Origin: Dromiciops gliroides
Lineage: Eukaryota; Chordata; Mammalia; Microbiotheria; Microbiotheriidae
DNA: 64,000 nt
Assembly (NCBI RefSeq): GCF_019393635.1
Contig: NC_057861.1
Location: 167,812,303-167,876,302, forward strand
Direction of reading: 5' to 3'
The translations under genes and the position numbers were made by a program. Every line of letters begins with the position of its first letter. The first letter of the stretch is position 1. The notes under the pieces were generated by a model. The model was not told the origin of the DNA and did not search any database. It saw only the letters and a program-made list of their open reading frames with translations. Positions 1 through 11,019 of the stretch are shown in pieces.

Positions 1-345
1 ACAATAGGACATCTGAAAAAGACCTGAGGGTTTTAGTGAAGCTTAATGAGTCACCAGTGACTGGCACATACAAAGTGCTTGCTAAATGACTAAGGACCGC
101 CTGGCTAAAAAAGCCAGTGTGAATACAGGTACATTAAGATGCACAGCATCCCTGACTAGGGAGGTGATGGTCTCATTGTACTCTGTGCTGGTCAGATCAT
201 ATGTGGACCACTGTCTCAAATCATGGATGCCATATTTGATGATGTATCCAGAGAAGAGTGAGCAGGATGGGGAGAAGTCTGTAGATCAGTGGTATCAAAA
301 TCAGAAACAGGGGCAACTAAAGTGAATGCAAGGACTCCTGGCAGG
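1..345 (+). repeat. CR1/L3-type LINE fragment (end of reverse transcriptase ORF)
   Basis: The + strand translation from about 86 to 250 has KKASVNTGTLRC, SLTREVMVSLYSVLVRSYVDHCL, which follows the pattern of the last part of a CR1-type reverse transcriptase (KKAN..LGCI....REV..PLYSALVRPHLEYC). The segment is open only over a short stretch and is plainly a relic. Its 3' end seems to reappear at 1410-1705 after later insertions. Family assignment rests on remembered consensus, not on a search. Confidence 0.5.
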
Positions 346-394
346 CACATACTGTCTTAGAAAACCACATTAATGTTATTGAGGTTTTATTTAT

Positions 395-463
395 TTTATT
401 GGTTAAATATTTAGGACTGATAGGAGTAGTACTAACATGATTTGGTTTATTGGTTAAATATTT
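395..463. repeat. 18-bp direct repeat flanking a 33-bp insertion copied from 1307-1334
   Basis: The 18-bp string tttattggttaaatattt occurs at 395-412 and again at 446-463. Between them lie 33 bp (413-445), of which 28 bp (415-442) are identical to 1307-1334 in the same orientation. This looks like a target-site-duplicating insertion of a short locally copied template, not an ordinary transposon. Confidence 0.6.
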
Positions 464-647
464 TCAAATTGCATTTTCATCTGGCTCAGGGAGCACTTGG
501 GGATGTTGCAGGCTACAATGCAGTCTTCTGTGTTTGACACTTCTGCTCCAGATCAAAGCTTCTTAATCTGTGGGTTGAGAAACTAGATGGGGGAGCATAA
601 CTTAAATGTGTAGGGGAGCAAAAAATTTGGCAACAGTAAAAGGTTAT

Positions 648-800
648 CGGGGCAGCTAGGTGGTGCAGTGGATAGAGCACCAGCCCTGGAGTCAGGAGTA
701 CCTGAGTTCAAATCCGTCCTCAGACACTTAACACTTACTAGCTGTGTGACCCTGGGCAAGTCACTTAACCCCAATTGCCTCACTAAAAAAAAAAAAAAAA
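648..800 (+). repeat. CORE-SINE (WSINE1-like), with target duplication
   Basis: A tRNA-derived head (ggggcagctaggtggtgcag), a CORE-like body (actagctgtgtgaccctggg) and an A-tail of 17 are all present. The direct repeat aaaaggttat flanks it at 638-647 and 798-807. Near-consensus sequence and a clean tail suggest a fairly young insertion. Confidence 0.85.
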
Positions 801-1169
801 AGGTTATGTATACCTATTTCATATACCTATATACCTAGGGTTGCATAAAAATTTCTCAAGAGGAAAAAGTTTAAGAAGCCCTGAACTAGAGTACGTCATC
901 ATTTCCCATGCACTCCTAGACTTGCCATGCCCTCTAGAATCTTATTATCCTGCAAGATGACATCATCTTTGAAACTCCTACTTCCTCCTCTTTACTCCCT
1001 GCCCCTGGGGCCCCTCCCTCCGTCTGACCCAAGAGAGTGGAGGGTACACAGTGGAGACTTCCTCCCAGATTCTCCATCTAGGGAGGGTACCCTGGGCAGC
1101 TATCTCTTCCTTTCCCACCTTGCTCCATTCCTCAGGTGTCATTGTGCCCTTCGTCTTCCATTTTTCTGC

Positions 1170-1312
1170 TTCTTGTATATAGTCTTCCACTTTTAGATGG
1201 TGAGCTCCTTGAGAACAGGGACTTTTGTTTGCTTTTTTTTTTGTATCTCCAATGCTTAGCATGAGTGTCTGGCGCATAGTAGGCACTTGGTAACAGTTTA
1301 CTGACTGACTGA
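1170..1312 (+). repeat. L2 3' end fragment
   Basis: Contains the typical L2 3' string gtgagctccttgagaacagg, the run 'gtatctccaatgcttagca' and the terminal 'ggcgcatagtaggcactt...gactgactga'. It is non-coding. The overlapping - strand frame of 978-1391 is a chance ORF across this repeat. Confidence 0.7.
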
Positions 1313-1409
1313 TAGGAGTAGTACTAACATGATTGAAGGAACTGAGAACTAAGAAGAAAAAATTCAGGGCACACAGGATAGTGTTCCCCAAGTATTTAAC
1401 AGGTGACCA

Positions 1410-1705
1410 CGTGGAAAAGAGATCTGCCTTATTTGTCTAGGACCCAGAAGAAAGAACAGCAATGAAAAGAAATTGTAGAAGTCCAGATTTAGGCTTGGTA
1501 TATGAAAAATAATTCCGACAATTAGAGCTATCTACATTGTAATGGACTGTCACTGGAAGGTGGTAGGTTCCCCCTTACTAAGAGCTGTTCCAACAAAGGT
1601 TTGATAACAATTTAACAGGATGGCATAGAGGGAATTTCTGTTCGTACGAGGGTTAGGTTAGATGACTTCTGAGGTCCTTTCCAACTCTGAGATTCTATGA
1701 GCTCC
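1410..1705 (+). repeat. CR1/L3-type 3' end fragment
   Basis: The stretch ending 'agatgacttctgaggtcctttccaactctgagattctatgag' in the + strand (about 1655-1700) carries the 'attctatg'-type terminus known for CR1 elements. It is probably the 3' part of the element at 1-345, separated by a SINE and by L2. Confidence 0.4.
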
Positions 1706-1904
1706 CCTTGTTTTATTTCTATGAGCTTCCAATTTAGCTAAACCTATTTCTACAAACATAAGTTTTGCATATTAAAAACTTGCAGCATAACTAGAGGTCA
1801 AATCAGTATTCATCCCTGAAGTTGCTTCATCCAACCCGTCTCCCTGGCTTTTGCCTCATGTCTATCAAAAGCTCCCTAAGTAGGTGTGAGTGAGGGTGCA
1901 CACG

Positions 1905-1911
1905 CACGCGT

Positions 1912-1967
<56 letters not shown>
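1905..1967. repeat. (CA)n microsatellite
   Basis: About 27 CA units run from about 1912 to 1966, preceded by a degenerate CACG stretch. The flanking 1720-2420 holds nothing else that I can identify. Confidence 0.95.
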
Positions 1968-1969
<2 letters not shown>

Positions 1970-2431
1970 GCAGCCTAACTCTCCAGAATGTCCCCTGTTC
2001 AGATTGGTTGTGTCATTTTTTACTAGAAGATTCATTTGAAAGACTTGATTTTCAAGCAAAGATATTGATTACATCCCAACATTCACATGTGCTGGAATGG
2101 ACCACTAGGAAATGACCATTTGTGGATGAGACCACATGAAAAGCTTATGTAATCCATAAGACCCTACACAAATATAAAGAATTATAATTATTATGGCCAA
2201 CGTATATTATGATTTTACTAGCACCTGAATAGTAATAAATGATAAAATAGTGAAGACTAATAAGAATGGAATAATTTCACTTGCCTATATAAAAAAGAAG
2301 GTAGAGGAAACGTTTCATTAAATTTATTAATGTCTTTTAAAACACTTGAAACACCATATCTGTGAGCTGTCTCCGGGTAAGGGACTTCAGAGTTTTCCTG
2401 CTTCTACTATCATTACTGAAGATATACCTAC

Positions 2432-2519
2432 CACGTTTTAAGTCGTCTATTGTGATGTAATCATCTTTGTAAACTGTGTACGTGGGTTCTTTTTCCCTGT
2501 GTACCTTGCTTATTTCATC
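2432..2519 (-). CDS. CAGE1: CAGE1 coding exon (third proposed exon)
   Basis: On the - strand an acceptor AG (2521-2520) precedes a frame reading DEISKV...TVYKDDYITIDDL, which aligns with human CAGE1 NEIKNF...TLCEDAYGTLDNL as I recall it. Entry is in phase 0, exactly matching the end of the upstream exon at 5289. The donor is either GTAGGT after 2432 or GTATAT after 2428, and both are usable. CAGE1 is a coiled-coil cancer/testis protein linked to the sperm acrosome; this is only its divergent N-terminal part. Later exons are not in the window. Confidence 0.75.
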
Positions 2520-2889
2520 CTATAAGCACAAAAAAAAGGAACTAATAAAGATCCTTCCCAAAAAACCACTGTCATCACCATCACCCCCTGGAAATACTGT
2601 TTGAAATTTGTTTTCAGCCTGTGGGAGTTCAGAGTGGATTGTCCAAGCCATAGGCATAAGATGAAGTCTTTTAACTTTTAACAGAGCCAATTCTATGTAT
2701 GTTGTGACATTAAACAGGAAAACCCAACACCGAAGACCCTGATATACTATTAATTTAGTTCTGCAGGTCAAACCATGTGCCCATGAACAGAGAGATACAG
2801 CAACATATAATGAACAGCAAGGACGCCCTTATTTATACACTATGGGAGATAGGATCGCCCTTTTGCTACAAAATCAGCAATTTAATAGG

Positions 2890-3115
2890 TGAGAGTCTAT
2901 ATGATGCCATGGGGAAAAACTCCACTGAACTTGGAGCTGGAATACTTGAGTTCAAATTCCACCTCTGCCACTTATTAGGCATGTGACTTTGGGCAAGCTA
3001 CTTAAGCCAGTTTTCTCTTCTGAGATGTATCTGTGAGGATAATAATAACAACTGTAGTACCTACTTCACAGGGTTGTTATGAGTAAAATGCTATCAAAAC
3101 TATAAACTATAGAGA
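2890..3115 (+). repeat. MIR-type SINE
   Basis: Old CORE-SINE with 'gagttcaaattccacctctgccactta', 'tgtgactttgggcaag' and a 3' part ending in 'ctacttcacagggttgttatgag'. It lies in a CAGE1 intron. Nothing recognisable was seen from 3115 to 3418. Confidence 0.7.
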
Positions 3116-3418
3116 GAAAGACTATTCTAAAGTAAAACCTGATTCTACTGCATTGAAATTTGTGATAATTAATACAAGTACTGGACTCTGGGTTTTTTTA
3201 TACTCTACGGAGAAAACAAGTAAATAGGATAACTAAGACTAATGGAGAAATATGTAAAGTATTTAAGAGAGAAAACTGTTTTGGGACACCCGAATACACT
3301 TTAAAACAACGATTCATTTATTAAAATTTATATGCTGATTACATATCAGAAATTTATTCATTAAATTAGTTTACTAAGGGCCTGTGGTGGGTAACAATCA
3401 GCATAGTTCTAGTTAACT

Positions 3419-3663
3419 GTTGTTCAATCATTTCAATCATGTCTGACCTCTCGTGGGGTTTTCTTGGCAAAGATACTGAAGTGCTTTGCCATTTCCTTCT
3501 CCAGTTCATTTTACAGAAGAGGAAACTGAGGCAAACAGGGTTAAGTGACTTGTTCAGGGTCACCCAGCTAGTAAGTGTCTGAGGCTGGATTTGTACTCAG
3601 GAAGATGAGTCTTTCTGACTGCAGGCCTGGCACTCTATGCACTGTGCCACCTTGCTATCCCTC
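3419..3663 (-). repeat. Mar1-type SINE (tRNA head, RTE-like tail)
   Basis: Read on the - strand, the element starts at 3663 with a tRNA-like head and CORE region and ends with sequence matching the common 'ccccatttggggttttcttggcaaagatactg' tail in reverse (3455-3480). The terminal 'catgtctgac...tgttcaatca' resembles an RTE 3' end. Family name is from memory. Confidence 0.75.
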
Positions 3664-4800
3664 AAAACTACAATAGTCTTAGCCTAGTTCTCATAACCAG
3701 TAGTTACTTAATGTTATAAACATACTTTATTTTTAATGATCTACAATTTAGGCCTCATGCTCATTTAGAACAGTGTTTCTCCTAATTTGACCAAATCAGT
3801 AATATCTTTACCAGTCTGATTTTACAAAATATAGCAAGCATAATGGAAGCTCAGCATTGACTCGTAAAGGCCTATTTTACACAAATTGTTTGAAAATCTA
3901 ATCACGAGGTTTTCTTCTTTTGATTAAAATCTGTGTTTTTGTTCTTTTGGCCACTAAGCTCATCACACTTAAATACTTCAAGGATTCCTGATTTTGTTGG
4001 TGTAGGTGTCCCTCCAACAAGATTGACTACAACATTTCCACAACTTTGTAGAACATTTTTGAGAAGTGCTATAGACAAGAAATCAATCACTCCACAGACA
4101 ACTTGGTGATGGGCTTCTCCAATCTTAGCTAGACTGGTCCTCATGCAACAGACATACATAGTCTACTAATGGGCCTTTCTAGAAGTCTTTTTGGCTAGGT
4201 CAGGTCTTGTCAGAACTTGCATTCTGCTGGCAGGGCTCAAATGAGCTAATGTAGACAAAGTGCTTTGTAATCTTAAAGGGTTATTTAAATGCCAGGTGCT
4301 AATAGTCTTCAGGAACTCAGGGTCACTTCCATACTAGGATGAGACAAAAAATGGAGAGGACTTTAGTTGAGGTGACTCTGGGTTTTTTGAGGCTTAGCTA
4401 GCAGTGCATAAGTTCCTCATAATGGAAAATGACTAAATTATAAGGTTCAGGAGACCTCCTCTAGACTGCTAAGGGCCCCTATAAATTCAAGTCTAGTACA
4501 CTGGGCCTTTGAATCGACACTTCTGCTTGACTACTAAACATGTTCTGAATAACATTCATGGAGCTTTGACATTAAAATCAGTTTTATTGTAGGAGAAAAA
4601 TCAAACTAGAAACTAGGAATTTCCTGAAGGATAAAAATGAAATTGTTTACACTTAACATTCTTCTAACATTAGAATGAAATAATCTCTATATTAATTATG
4701 GTTTAGACTAGATAATTTATTATTTATTTAGCTTTTGTCTCTTCCAATTCTTAATATGCTCTACTCTAAATGAAATGAACTCATCAATGTACTCATTGAT
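3664..4800. other. CAGE1 intron, no recognised feature
   Basis: Apart from a weak MIR-like scrap near 4225-4300, nothing coding or repetitive was recognised. The - strand open frame at 3902-4159 has no similarity that I know and no good splice context. Confidence 0.4.
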
Positions 4801-4804
4801 TATG

Positions 4805-5045
4805 ATTTTGCAGTGAGATAGAATGCTGGGCTTAGAGTCAGGGTACACCTGGGTGAGAATCTTGATTCTAACACTTAGAAAGCTGTGTGATCACTGATTC
4901 TCAGATTCTTCATCTGTAAAATGCAAATATATACTGTCTGTAGTACCTATTTCACAGGATTATTGTGAGGAACAAGTGAGATAATGTTTGTTAAATGATG
5001 TGTAAGCCTTAAAGTCCTACACTAATGTCAGCTATCATTATCCTC
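4805..5045 (+). repeat. MIR-type SINE
   Basis: Shows 'gtgagatagaatgctgggctta', 'gctgtgtgatcactgattctc' and a 3' part 'tacctatttcacaggattattgtgagg'. It lies in the intron next to the CAGE1 exon at 5289. Confidence 0.65.
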
Positions 5046-5288
5046 TTCTGGTGACTGTGTTAGCTGTGTGAACAGGGGCAAATCACTTAACCTGATACTC
5101 AGTTTCCTAGGGTAATCTCAAAAGGTTCTTCTGTTCAAAAGTTCTGTCAATACCAATGTAATCTGGAAGACTTATCCCTGCAGTCCCTTTCTTTTCTTCT
5201 ATTATTTCTTTGAGGATGATTTCATATGGAAAACAGCTGTAAGTACAGTATGAATTTGCATCCACCAGCATTCATGAGTGATGCACAC

Positions 5289-5506
5289 CTGAGTTAAGTC
5301 TGAAGTTAGAGAACTGCTTTCCAAATACAAATGAGAATCTGAGTGGGTTAAGTCTTCCGAAAGAGTGCGGATGTTAGTGTCATCTGCTTCTGATGGGATT
5401 TCTAGTTGCTCTTTAGGAGTATCCTCTTCAAAATATTCAGCCTCTGTAGGTAATGACCAATATTTTCGATAGTCATCGTTTCTAAGTGTTGATCGACGGA
5501 AGGCCC
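5289..5506 (-). CDS. CAGE1: CAGE1 coding exon (second proposed exon)
   Basis: The - strand reads NDDYRKYWSLP...FEEDTPKE...DTNIRTLS...SDLTQ. This aligns well with the start of human CAGE1 as I recall it (NKDYQKFWSSP...FEVDTSHE...DTMNVSNLS...CDLPQ). The acceptor is CTTTAG before 5506 and the donor is CAG/GTGTGC after 5289. Length is 218 nt: two bases finish a split codon, then 72 full codons, so the exon leaves in phase 0 and joins the exon at 2519. The human start methionine aligns with an AGA codon here, and there is no Met anywhere in the exon, so translation must begin in an upstream exon. CAGE1 is a testis-enriched coiled-coil protein; nothing catalytic is expected. Confidence 0.85.
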
Positions 5507-5699
5507 CTAAAGTAACATGATATAATATTTTAATGCCAACTAGCATTAGCCTATACCAAATATAGTAGAAAGAAGCTAATCTTCCCATCTTTCCCGCACA
5601 TCAAGAAAGCAGCAAATGGCACCTTTTTGGGGGTATGTCATTTAGACAAAGTAGTTGACAAAATAAATGCTATTTCTAAAAGAATCAGTTTCTCTCTTT

Positions 5700-5775
5700 A
5701 CATGTATACATATATATATATGTATATACATGTACATACATATATATACACACACATACACATACATATGTGTGT
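5700..5775. repeat. AT/ACAT-rich microsatellite
   Basis: Alternating (ATAT), (GTAC) and (ACAC) dinucleotides run from about 5700 to 5772. The - strand frame of 5642-5824 translates this repeat and is not a gene. Confidence 0.85.
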
Positions 5776-6039
5776 ATTTATAGCATAGTAATCCCATACG
5801 GTGGTAAAATTTGTTTGGGCACAATCTTCAACAAACAGGACGAGAGGCATAGCAATTAGTCAAGTGGCTCCTTTAAGACTTGGGGGCCTTGGAAGCTGAA
5901 GGCAAGCCAAAAGACCAGATCAGATGTCGCAGAGCAGAGGTTTCTATTTGTTCTGGCACTTCAACAAAGGATATTTACAAAATCGTATCAGAGACATCTA
6001 AGGCTCCATAAAATACCAATTCTGGCTATTTCCATTTAG

Positions 6040-6212
6040 ACACCTCAAACTCAGTGCATCCAAAACTAACTTGCCATTTCTCTCCTAAAAATGGCACGTA
6101 TCCCTCCTAACTTCCCTGTCTTTTTCAGTGGCAATACTGTTCTTCCAGTTACCTGGACTTGAAAATTTAAGAGACAACATTGACTCATCCATCTTTTCCA
6201 TTACACATATCT
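6040..6212 (+). repeat. L2 fragment
   Basis: 'gacacctcaaactcagtgcatccaaaac' followed by 'cttgcc...ctcctaaaaatggc' matches the L2 ORF2 pattern (HLKLNPSKTE... region) in sense orientation. It is interrupted by the Mar1 SINE at 6217. Confidence 0.5.
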
Positions 6213-6216
6213 CATG

Positions 6217-6452
6217 TTTGTTGTTAAATTGTTTTAGTCATGTCCGACTCTTCGTGACCCCATTTTCTTGACAAAGGTACCCAGGTGGTTTGCCATGTCC
6301 ATCTGCAGCTCATTTTACAGATGAGGAAACTGAGGCAAATAGGGTTAAGTGATATGCCAAGGGTCACACAGCTAGTAAGTATCTGAGTCCAGATTTGAAC
6401 TCAGGTCTTCCTAACTCCAGGCCTGGCACTCTATGCACAAAGTCACCTAGCA
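6217..6452 (-). repeat. Mar1-type SINE
   Basis: The RTE-like tail 'tagtcatgtccgactcttcg' (6236-6255) and the body 'acagatgaggaaactgaggc' are in antisense, followed by the CORE and tRNA-like head. A second Mar1 copy lies at 3419, in the same orientation. Confidence 0.75.
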
Positions 6453-7190
6453 CATATTTATTTAGTCACAAATTTCTATTAGCTGTTCTTTCAAAACAGC
6501 AATTCTTTCAAAATGTTTCCTTTATTTATACAACTATGCCTCTTTAGTCTCTCTTCCATCCCTAATCCAGAGTCTAATCATCATATACCCAGATTACAGC
6601 AATGGAGGAACTTAATTTAGGTTTTGCTCCCATCCCAATCTGTCGCCCACACCATTTGCACTCTTAGGCACTCATAGCAGCCTAAGAATATAATAGACTA
6701 GGCCTATAGGGGCAGTCCTTGGAGCATGATCAGATATTCTTGGCCTACCTCCAGTCCATCTTGGGGAACTTTGGGAGCCTACTTCTACCAGGATAGGCCA
6801 GTTTACCCCCCATTAAACTTAAATGCCACTTAATAAATAGGTGGTAAACGGATTCCCTACGAGGGTACCATATATGTCCTCCCTGGCCTTGCTCTTAAAC
6901 CCTCTTAACTGGCTAACTCTACTTGTCACTATGCTTCAACACAAAAGAGGTTCCTTGGTGTTCTATGAACAGAATGTGTCATGGTCATCCTTGCTTCCAG
7001 AACTTTCTTAACTCACGTTATGGACGATTCTAGAATATCCTCTTCTTTCTCTTTCATATATCTGAATCCTACCCATTCCTTATGAAGACTTCCCTGGTTA
7101 TTTTACTTCTGCCTCTGGAATTCTACAATGTGTATACTCTGTGCCACACAAGTCTAAAGGTTAATTATATACTGTTTTATACTCATCAGA
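6453..7190 (+). repeat. Degenerate L2 pieces and unassigned DNA
   Basis: L2-like sense sequence is visible near 6535-6610 and 7060-7150 (C-terminal and 3' region). The centre, 6640-7000, shows nothing I can name. Confidence 0.35.
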
Positions 7191-7745
7191 GTCAAAGTTG
7201 GAGAGTATCTCAATGGCCATCAAGTTCAGTCTATGAATGATAATAGCTTTTAATAAATAAAGGCATTTACATAGTACTTTAAGTTTTGCAAAGTTCTTTA
7301 CAAATCTTTCCTCATTTTATTCACATAATAACCCTGGAAGGTAGGTGCTATTATTATTCTGATATTATATATGAGGAAATTGAGGCAGAAAAAAGTGAAG
7401 TGATTTGTCCAGGGTCACACAGCTAGTAAATGCTGGAAGCTGGATTTGAACTCGTCTTCCTGACTTCAGATCCAACTTTCTAGCCAAAAACAAACATCTT
7501 ACCCACTCTGATATATTTAACAAGTGGTCATTTAACCTTTGCTTGAAGACCACAAAGAAGGGGGAATGCATCATCTTAAGGTAGCCCATTCTACTTCTGG
7601 ACACCTCTAGTTTTTCCTGTCATTGAACCTAGAGTTGTCGTTTTGAAACTCCCCCCACCCTTGGCCCTGCCCCTGGAAGCCAAACAGAATATAACAAATA
7701 TCTTAATGAGTCAGTCCTTTCTTCAAATATGTGAAGACAGCGGAT
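7190..7745 (-). repeat. CR1/L3-like repeat interrupted by a MIR-type SINE
   Basis: A MIR-type element in antisense occupies about 7240-7490 ('aaagttctttacaaatc', 'gaggaaattgaggcag', 'ccagggtcacacagctagta'). It splits an older repeat whose halves are 7190-7238 and 7495-7740 ('catttaacctttgcttgaagacc'), a common CR1/L3 pattern. Confidence 0.45.
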
Positions 7746-8059
7746 AATACAGAGTGCCCAGTACTTGATAAATTAATGAAGGAACACATAATTGATACTC
7801 ACACACAAAAGCAGAAGCCCTTGCCCTGAGGAATTAATAGTCTGAAGGGGGAGTTAATACATGGAGAAGGGTAATAGCAAGGGTGGGTGTTTTGGTCTGA
7901 GAAGCTGAGGAATGCTGATCGAACCATAACTGACAAGCCCCTTCCTAAAGCAACAGCAGAACTGATTGATTTTATCCAGGCTTTTCAATCGATCAATCAA
8001 TCAATCAGTAATTTATCATTGTGTGCCAGGCACTGTGCTAAGCAAGTACTTTTTGCTCC

Positions 8060-8544
8060 CACCCGGCATCTTCAACCCTTCACTGAGATAGTTTCTTCTC
8101 ATCTGCTTTAAATTATACTCTGATCTTCCAATCTTAATAACAAAACAAAACAAAAAACCAAAACCTTGACCCTTCTCCCCATCCTGTCTCTTTCTTCCTT
8201 TTTACAATATAAAAAAATATTTTCTGAATCTGCCACTTCCACTTCGTTATGACCTGTTCTTTCCTCACCCTGTGTGATTCGGTGTCTAACCTCTACTAAA
8301 CCTATTCTCTCAAAATTCACCACATGATCTTTTAAACGCGAAGTCAAACAAACTTTTGTCTGCAACCCCCTTCACCTTTTGGAGGGTTGGAGAATGCTAC
8401 AATCCTGCCTTTTTCTCCCTTGATTTCTCAAGATTTCACATTCTCTTGATTTCCTGTCCTACTTCAACTGATCCTTCCCTGTTTTCTTTGCTGGTCATCC
8501 TCTTCCTGACCCTTTACTGTGGGTGTTCTCAAAGGTTCTGTCCT
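8060..8544 (+). repeat. L2 LINE, sense, left part
   Basis: The + strand carries an eroded L2 reverse transcriptase, ending at the motif region corresponding to GVPQGSVL ('gtgggtgttctcaaaggttctg', 8519-8541). A later L1 (8562-9519) interrupts it, and L2 resumes at 9537. Confidence 0.65.
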
Positions 8545-8561
8545 TGACACCTCTTTTCTCT

Positions 8562-9519
8562 CTCTCTTTTTTTTTAATGTATAAGGTATTTTATTTTTTC
8601 CGTTACATGTAAAGATAGTTCTCAACTTTTGTTTATACAAGCTTTCCAATTTCAGATTTTTCTCCCTCCCTCCCCTCCCTCCCCCCTCCCCTAGACAGCA
8701 GGTAATCTGATATAGGTTATGTCTATATATCTCTATACATATACATATAGATATATATATATACACACACATATATATACACATAATAACATTAATCCTA
8801 TTTCTGCATTAATCCTGTTACAAGAGAAAAAATCAGAGCAGTGATGCAAAACCTCAAAATAGAAAAAAAAAACAACAGCACCCAAAACAAAAGAAATAAT
8901 ATGGTTCAATCAGCATCTATACTCCACAGTTCTTTTTTTCTTTTTTTTTTCTTGGATTTGGAGATCCTCTTCTATCATGAGTTCCCTGGAACTCTTCTGT
9001 ACCATTGCATTGGTGAGAAGAATATAGTCCATCACAGTAGGTCAACACTCAATGTTGATGATACTGTGTACAATGTTCTTCTGGTTCTGCTCATCTCACT
9101 CATCATCAGCTCACGTAAGACCCTCCAGGTTTCTCTGAACTCTTCCTGCTCATCATTTCTTACAGCACAATAGTATTCCATTGTATTCATATACCACAAC
9201 TTGTCCAGCCATTCCCCAATTGATGGGCACCCCCTCAACTTCCAATTCCTTGCTACCACGTAAAGAGCAGCTATAAATATTTTTGTACATGTGGGTCCCT
9301 TTCCCCCTTCCATGATTTCTTTGGGCAAAAGACCTAAAAGTGGAATTGCTGGGTCAAAGGGTATGCACAGCTTTATTGCCCTTTGGGAATAATTCCAAAT
9401 TGCTCTCCAGAATGGTTGGATCAGCTCACAACTCCAGCAACAATGCATTAGTGTTCCAATTTTCCCACAGCCTCTCCAACATTTATTATCTTCCTTTTTT
9501 GTCATTTTAGCCAATCTGA
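8562..9519 (-). mobile_element. 5'-truncated L1 with perfect 17-bp target duplication
   Basis: The - strand frame 9514-9032 is the C-terminus of an L1 ORF2 protein: KCWRGCGKIGTLMHC, IPFDPAIPLLG, TKIFIAALYVVARNWK, MNTMEYYCAVRNDE. It is followed by a G-rich 3' UTR (C-rich on +, 8660-8695) and a short A-tail (T run, 8567-8575). The repeat tgacacctcttttctct flanks the element at 8545-8561 and 9520-9536 with no mismatch. The copy is only about 958 bp and its C-terminal frame is unbroken, so it is a recent but heavily 5'-truncated insertion. It landed in an L2. Confidence 0.95.
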
Positions 9520-9536
9520 TGACACCTCTTTTCTCT

Positions 9537-10335
9537 TAGCAATTCCACTCACCCCCATAACTTTATAATGTCTAAGCAAATGAATCCCAAATCTCAATCT
9601 CAATCCTTGACCTTTCTTCCTAACATTGCTACTAGCACAACTCCATCAAGAAACCTACCACCTCCTCAAAGCCCACATGTGCCAAACAAAACTTTTTATA
9701 TTTCTCTAAAAATGGTTTCTCCTTTGACTTCACTATTCCCTATATTTAAAACTTTAGCTTTGAATGATAGCTCATTGATTTTCCTGTTCTCCTGACTTTG
9801 TATCTATCCAATACTTGTCAAGTCCTCTGCAATCTCTCACATGATCTGTCTCCTCTCTTTTCATCTCATTTTCCCTCATTTTTCTGCCTTGTCTACTGCA
9901 AAAGATTGCTAACTGGTCTTCCTACTTTCATTTGCCCTACAGTCAATTTTTTAATTCAACAGATATTTATTCCATACTTACTTCACTAGCATTCTAACAA
10001 CTGGCTCATTCCCTGCTGCCTAGAAACAGGTTTTCCTCATTCTTGAAAAACAACAGCCTTCACATGATCCTTTCTACCATTCCCTCCATTTATCTTCCTG
10101 TATCTTTTCTCCTTTCTGCAGTCAGCTCCCTAAAAATGAATCTATTTATACTCACTGCCTTCACTTACTCTCTTCTCAAACACTCTTTGACACCTTGTAA
10201 TTTGACTTCCAACCTTAATGCTCAACTGAAACCACTCTCTCCAAAATTACCAATGATCTCTTAATGCTCTCAATCCAATGCTGTCCCATTCCTCACCCTC
10301 TGCAGCATTTGGCATTGCTGATCACTCTTTCCCTT
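9537..10335 (+). repeat. L2 LINE, sense, right part
   Basis: Continuation of the L2 split by the L1 at 8562. It shows 'ctaagcaaatgaatcccaaatctc' (YADD-Q region eroded), then 'ccactctctccaaaattaccaatgatctc' from a second L2 copy or an internal rearrangement. The short + strand ORFs in it are remnants. From 10335 to 11020 nothing was recognised. Confidence 0.55.
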
Positions 10336-11019
10336 GCAAATTCTCGCCTTTGAGTGTTAACTTTTTTTATAAAAAGAAAATTCTGAGACTTATTACTTCT
10401 GAGTGAAAATGTTTTAATAGCAAAGGTAGCAAGTTTCCATTAAATCAGGTCAACTAATCCATCAGTAATTAGCAACCATTTGACAAGTTTACAGAGTTTA
10501 TCTTTATAAGAGAAAAAAAAGAACTATATTCATGAGGCTGATTCATGGGATCTACAGACAATATAAAGTAGATTTGCAATATTTGGCTGGGTCTATTGTA
10601 GCTTAATGGGAAGTTTCTAGGTTGGGATAACTGCTACATTCAATATTTCATTGGTTTGGAACTCATGTCTATCATTCTGTGAAATTTTTTGAGAAGAATC
10701 TTTCAGTGGTCTCTCTTATTTTTTCTTTCAGTGGTCTCTTAAGCATTTCTTCTATGGGTCTATACAGCTCACTGAAAAAGAATTAAATTACTAACAAGAA
10801 GAATTTGTGGTGAGCTGAGGCAACCCCCACTTCTGTCAAAAAAGGAAATGATCTTTAGTAAAAAGTTCTGTAATATAGCTAAGCTTAACTGTATGATTAT
10901 TTTATTTCTATAAAGATATATTTCCTATTGTAACATCTATTATTGAATTTTATCAAATTATCTATTTACTAAATCTATAAGTAATTTAGGCTTAACAGAG
11001 AACATTTACACTAGCTCTT

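Noticed and set aside
648-700. tRNA-like sequences at SINE heads
   Set aside because: They resemble a tRNA A/B-box promoter but belong to SINEs; no complete cloverleaf tRNA gene was seen.
583-783. Recurrent short ORFs with [19 protein letters not shown]
   Set aside because: This peptide recurs at almost every CORE-SINE because it is the antisense translation of the SINE body, not a gene family.
978-1391. 137-residue - strand ORF
   Set aside because: It runs through an inverted L2 3' end and the templated-copy donor; no protein similarity or splice context.
1905-1967. Possible CRISPR-like or structured array
   Set aside because: It is a simple CA microsatellite; no spaced repeats of CRISPR type occur in this eukaryotic window.
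3902-4159. Possible further CAGE1 exon on the - strand
   Set aside because: It lies between two CAGE1 exons that already join in phase and matches no CAGE1 sequence that I know.
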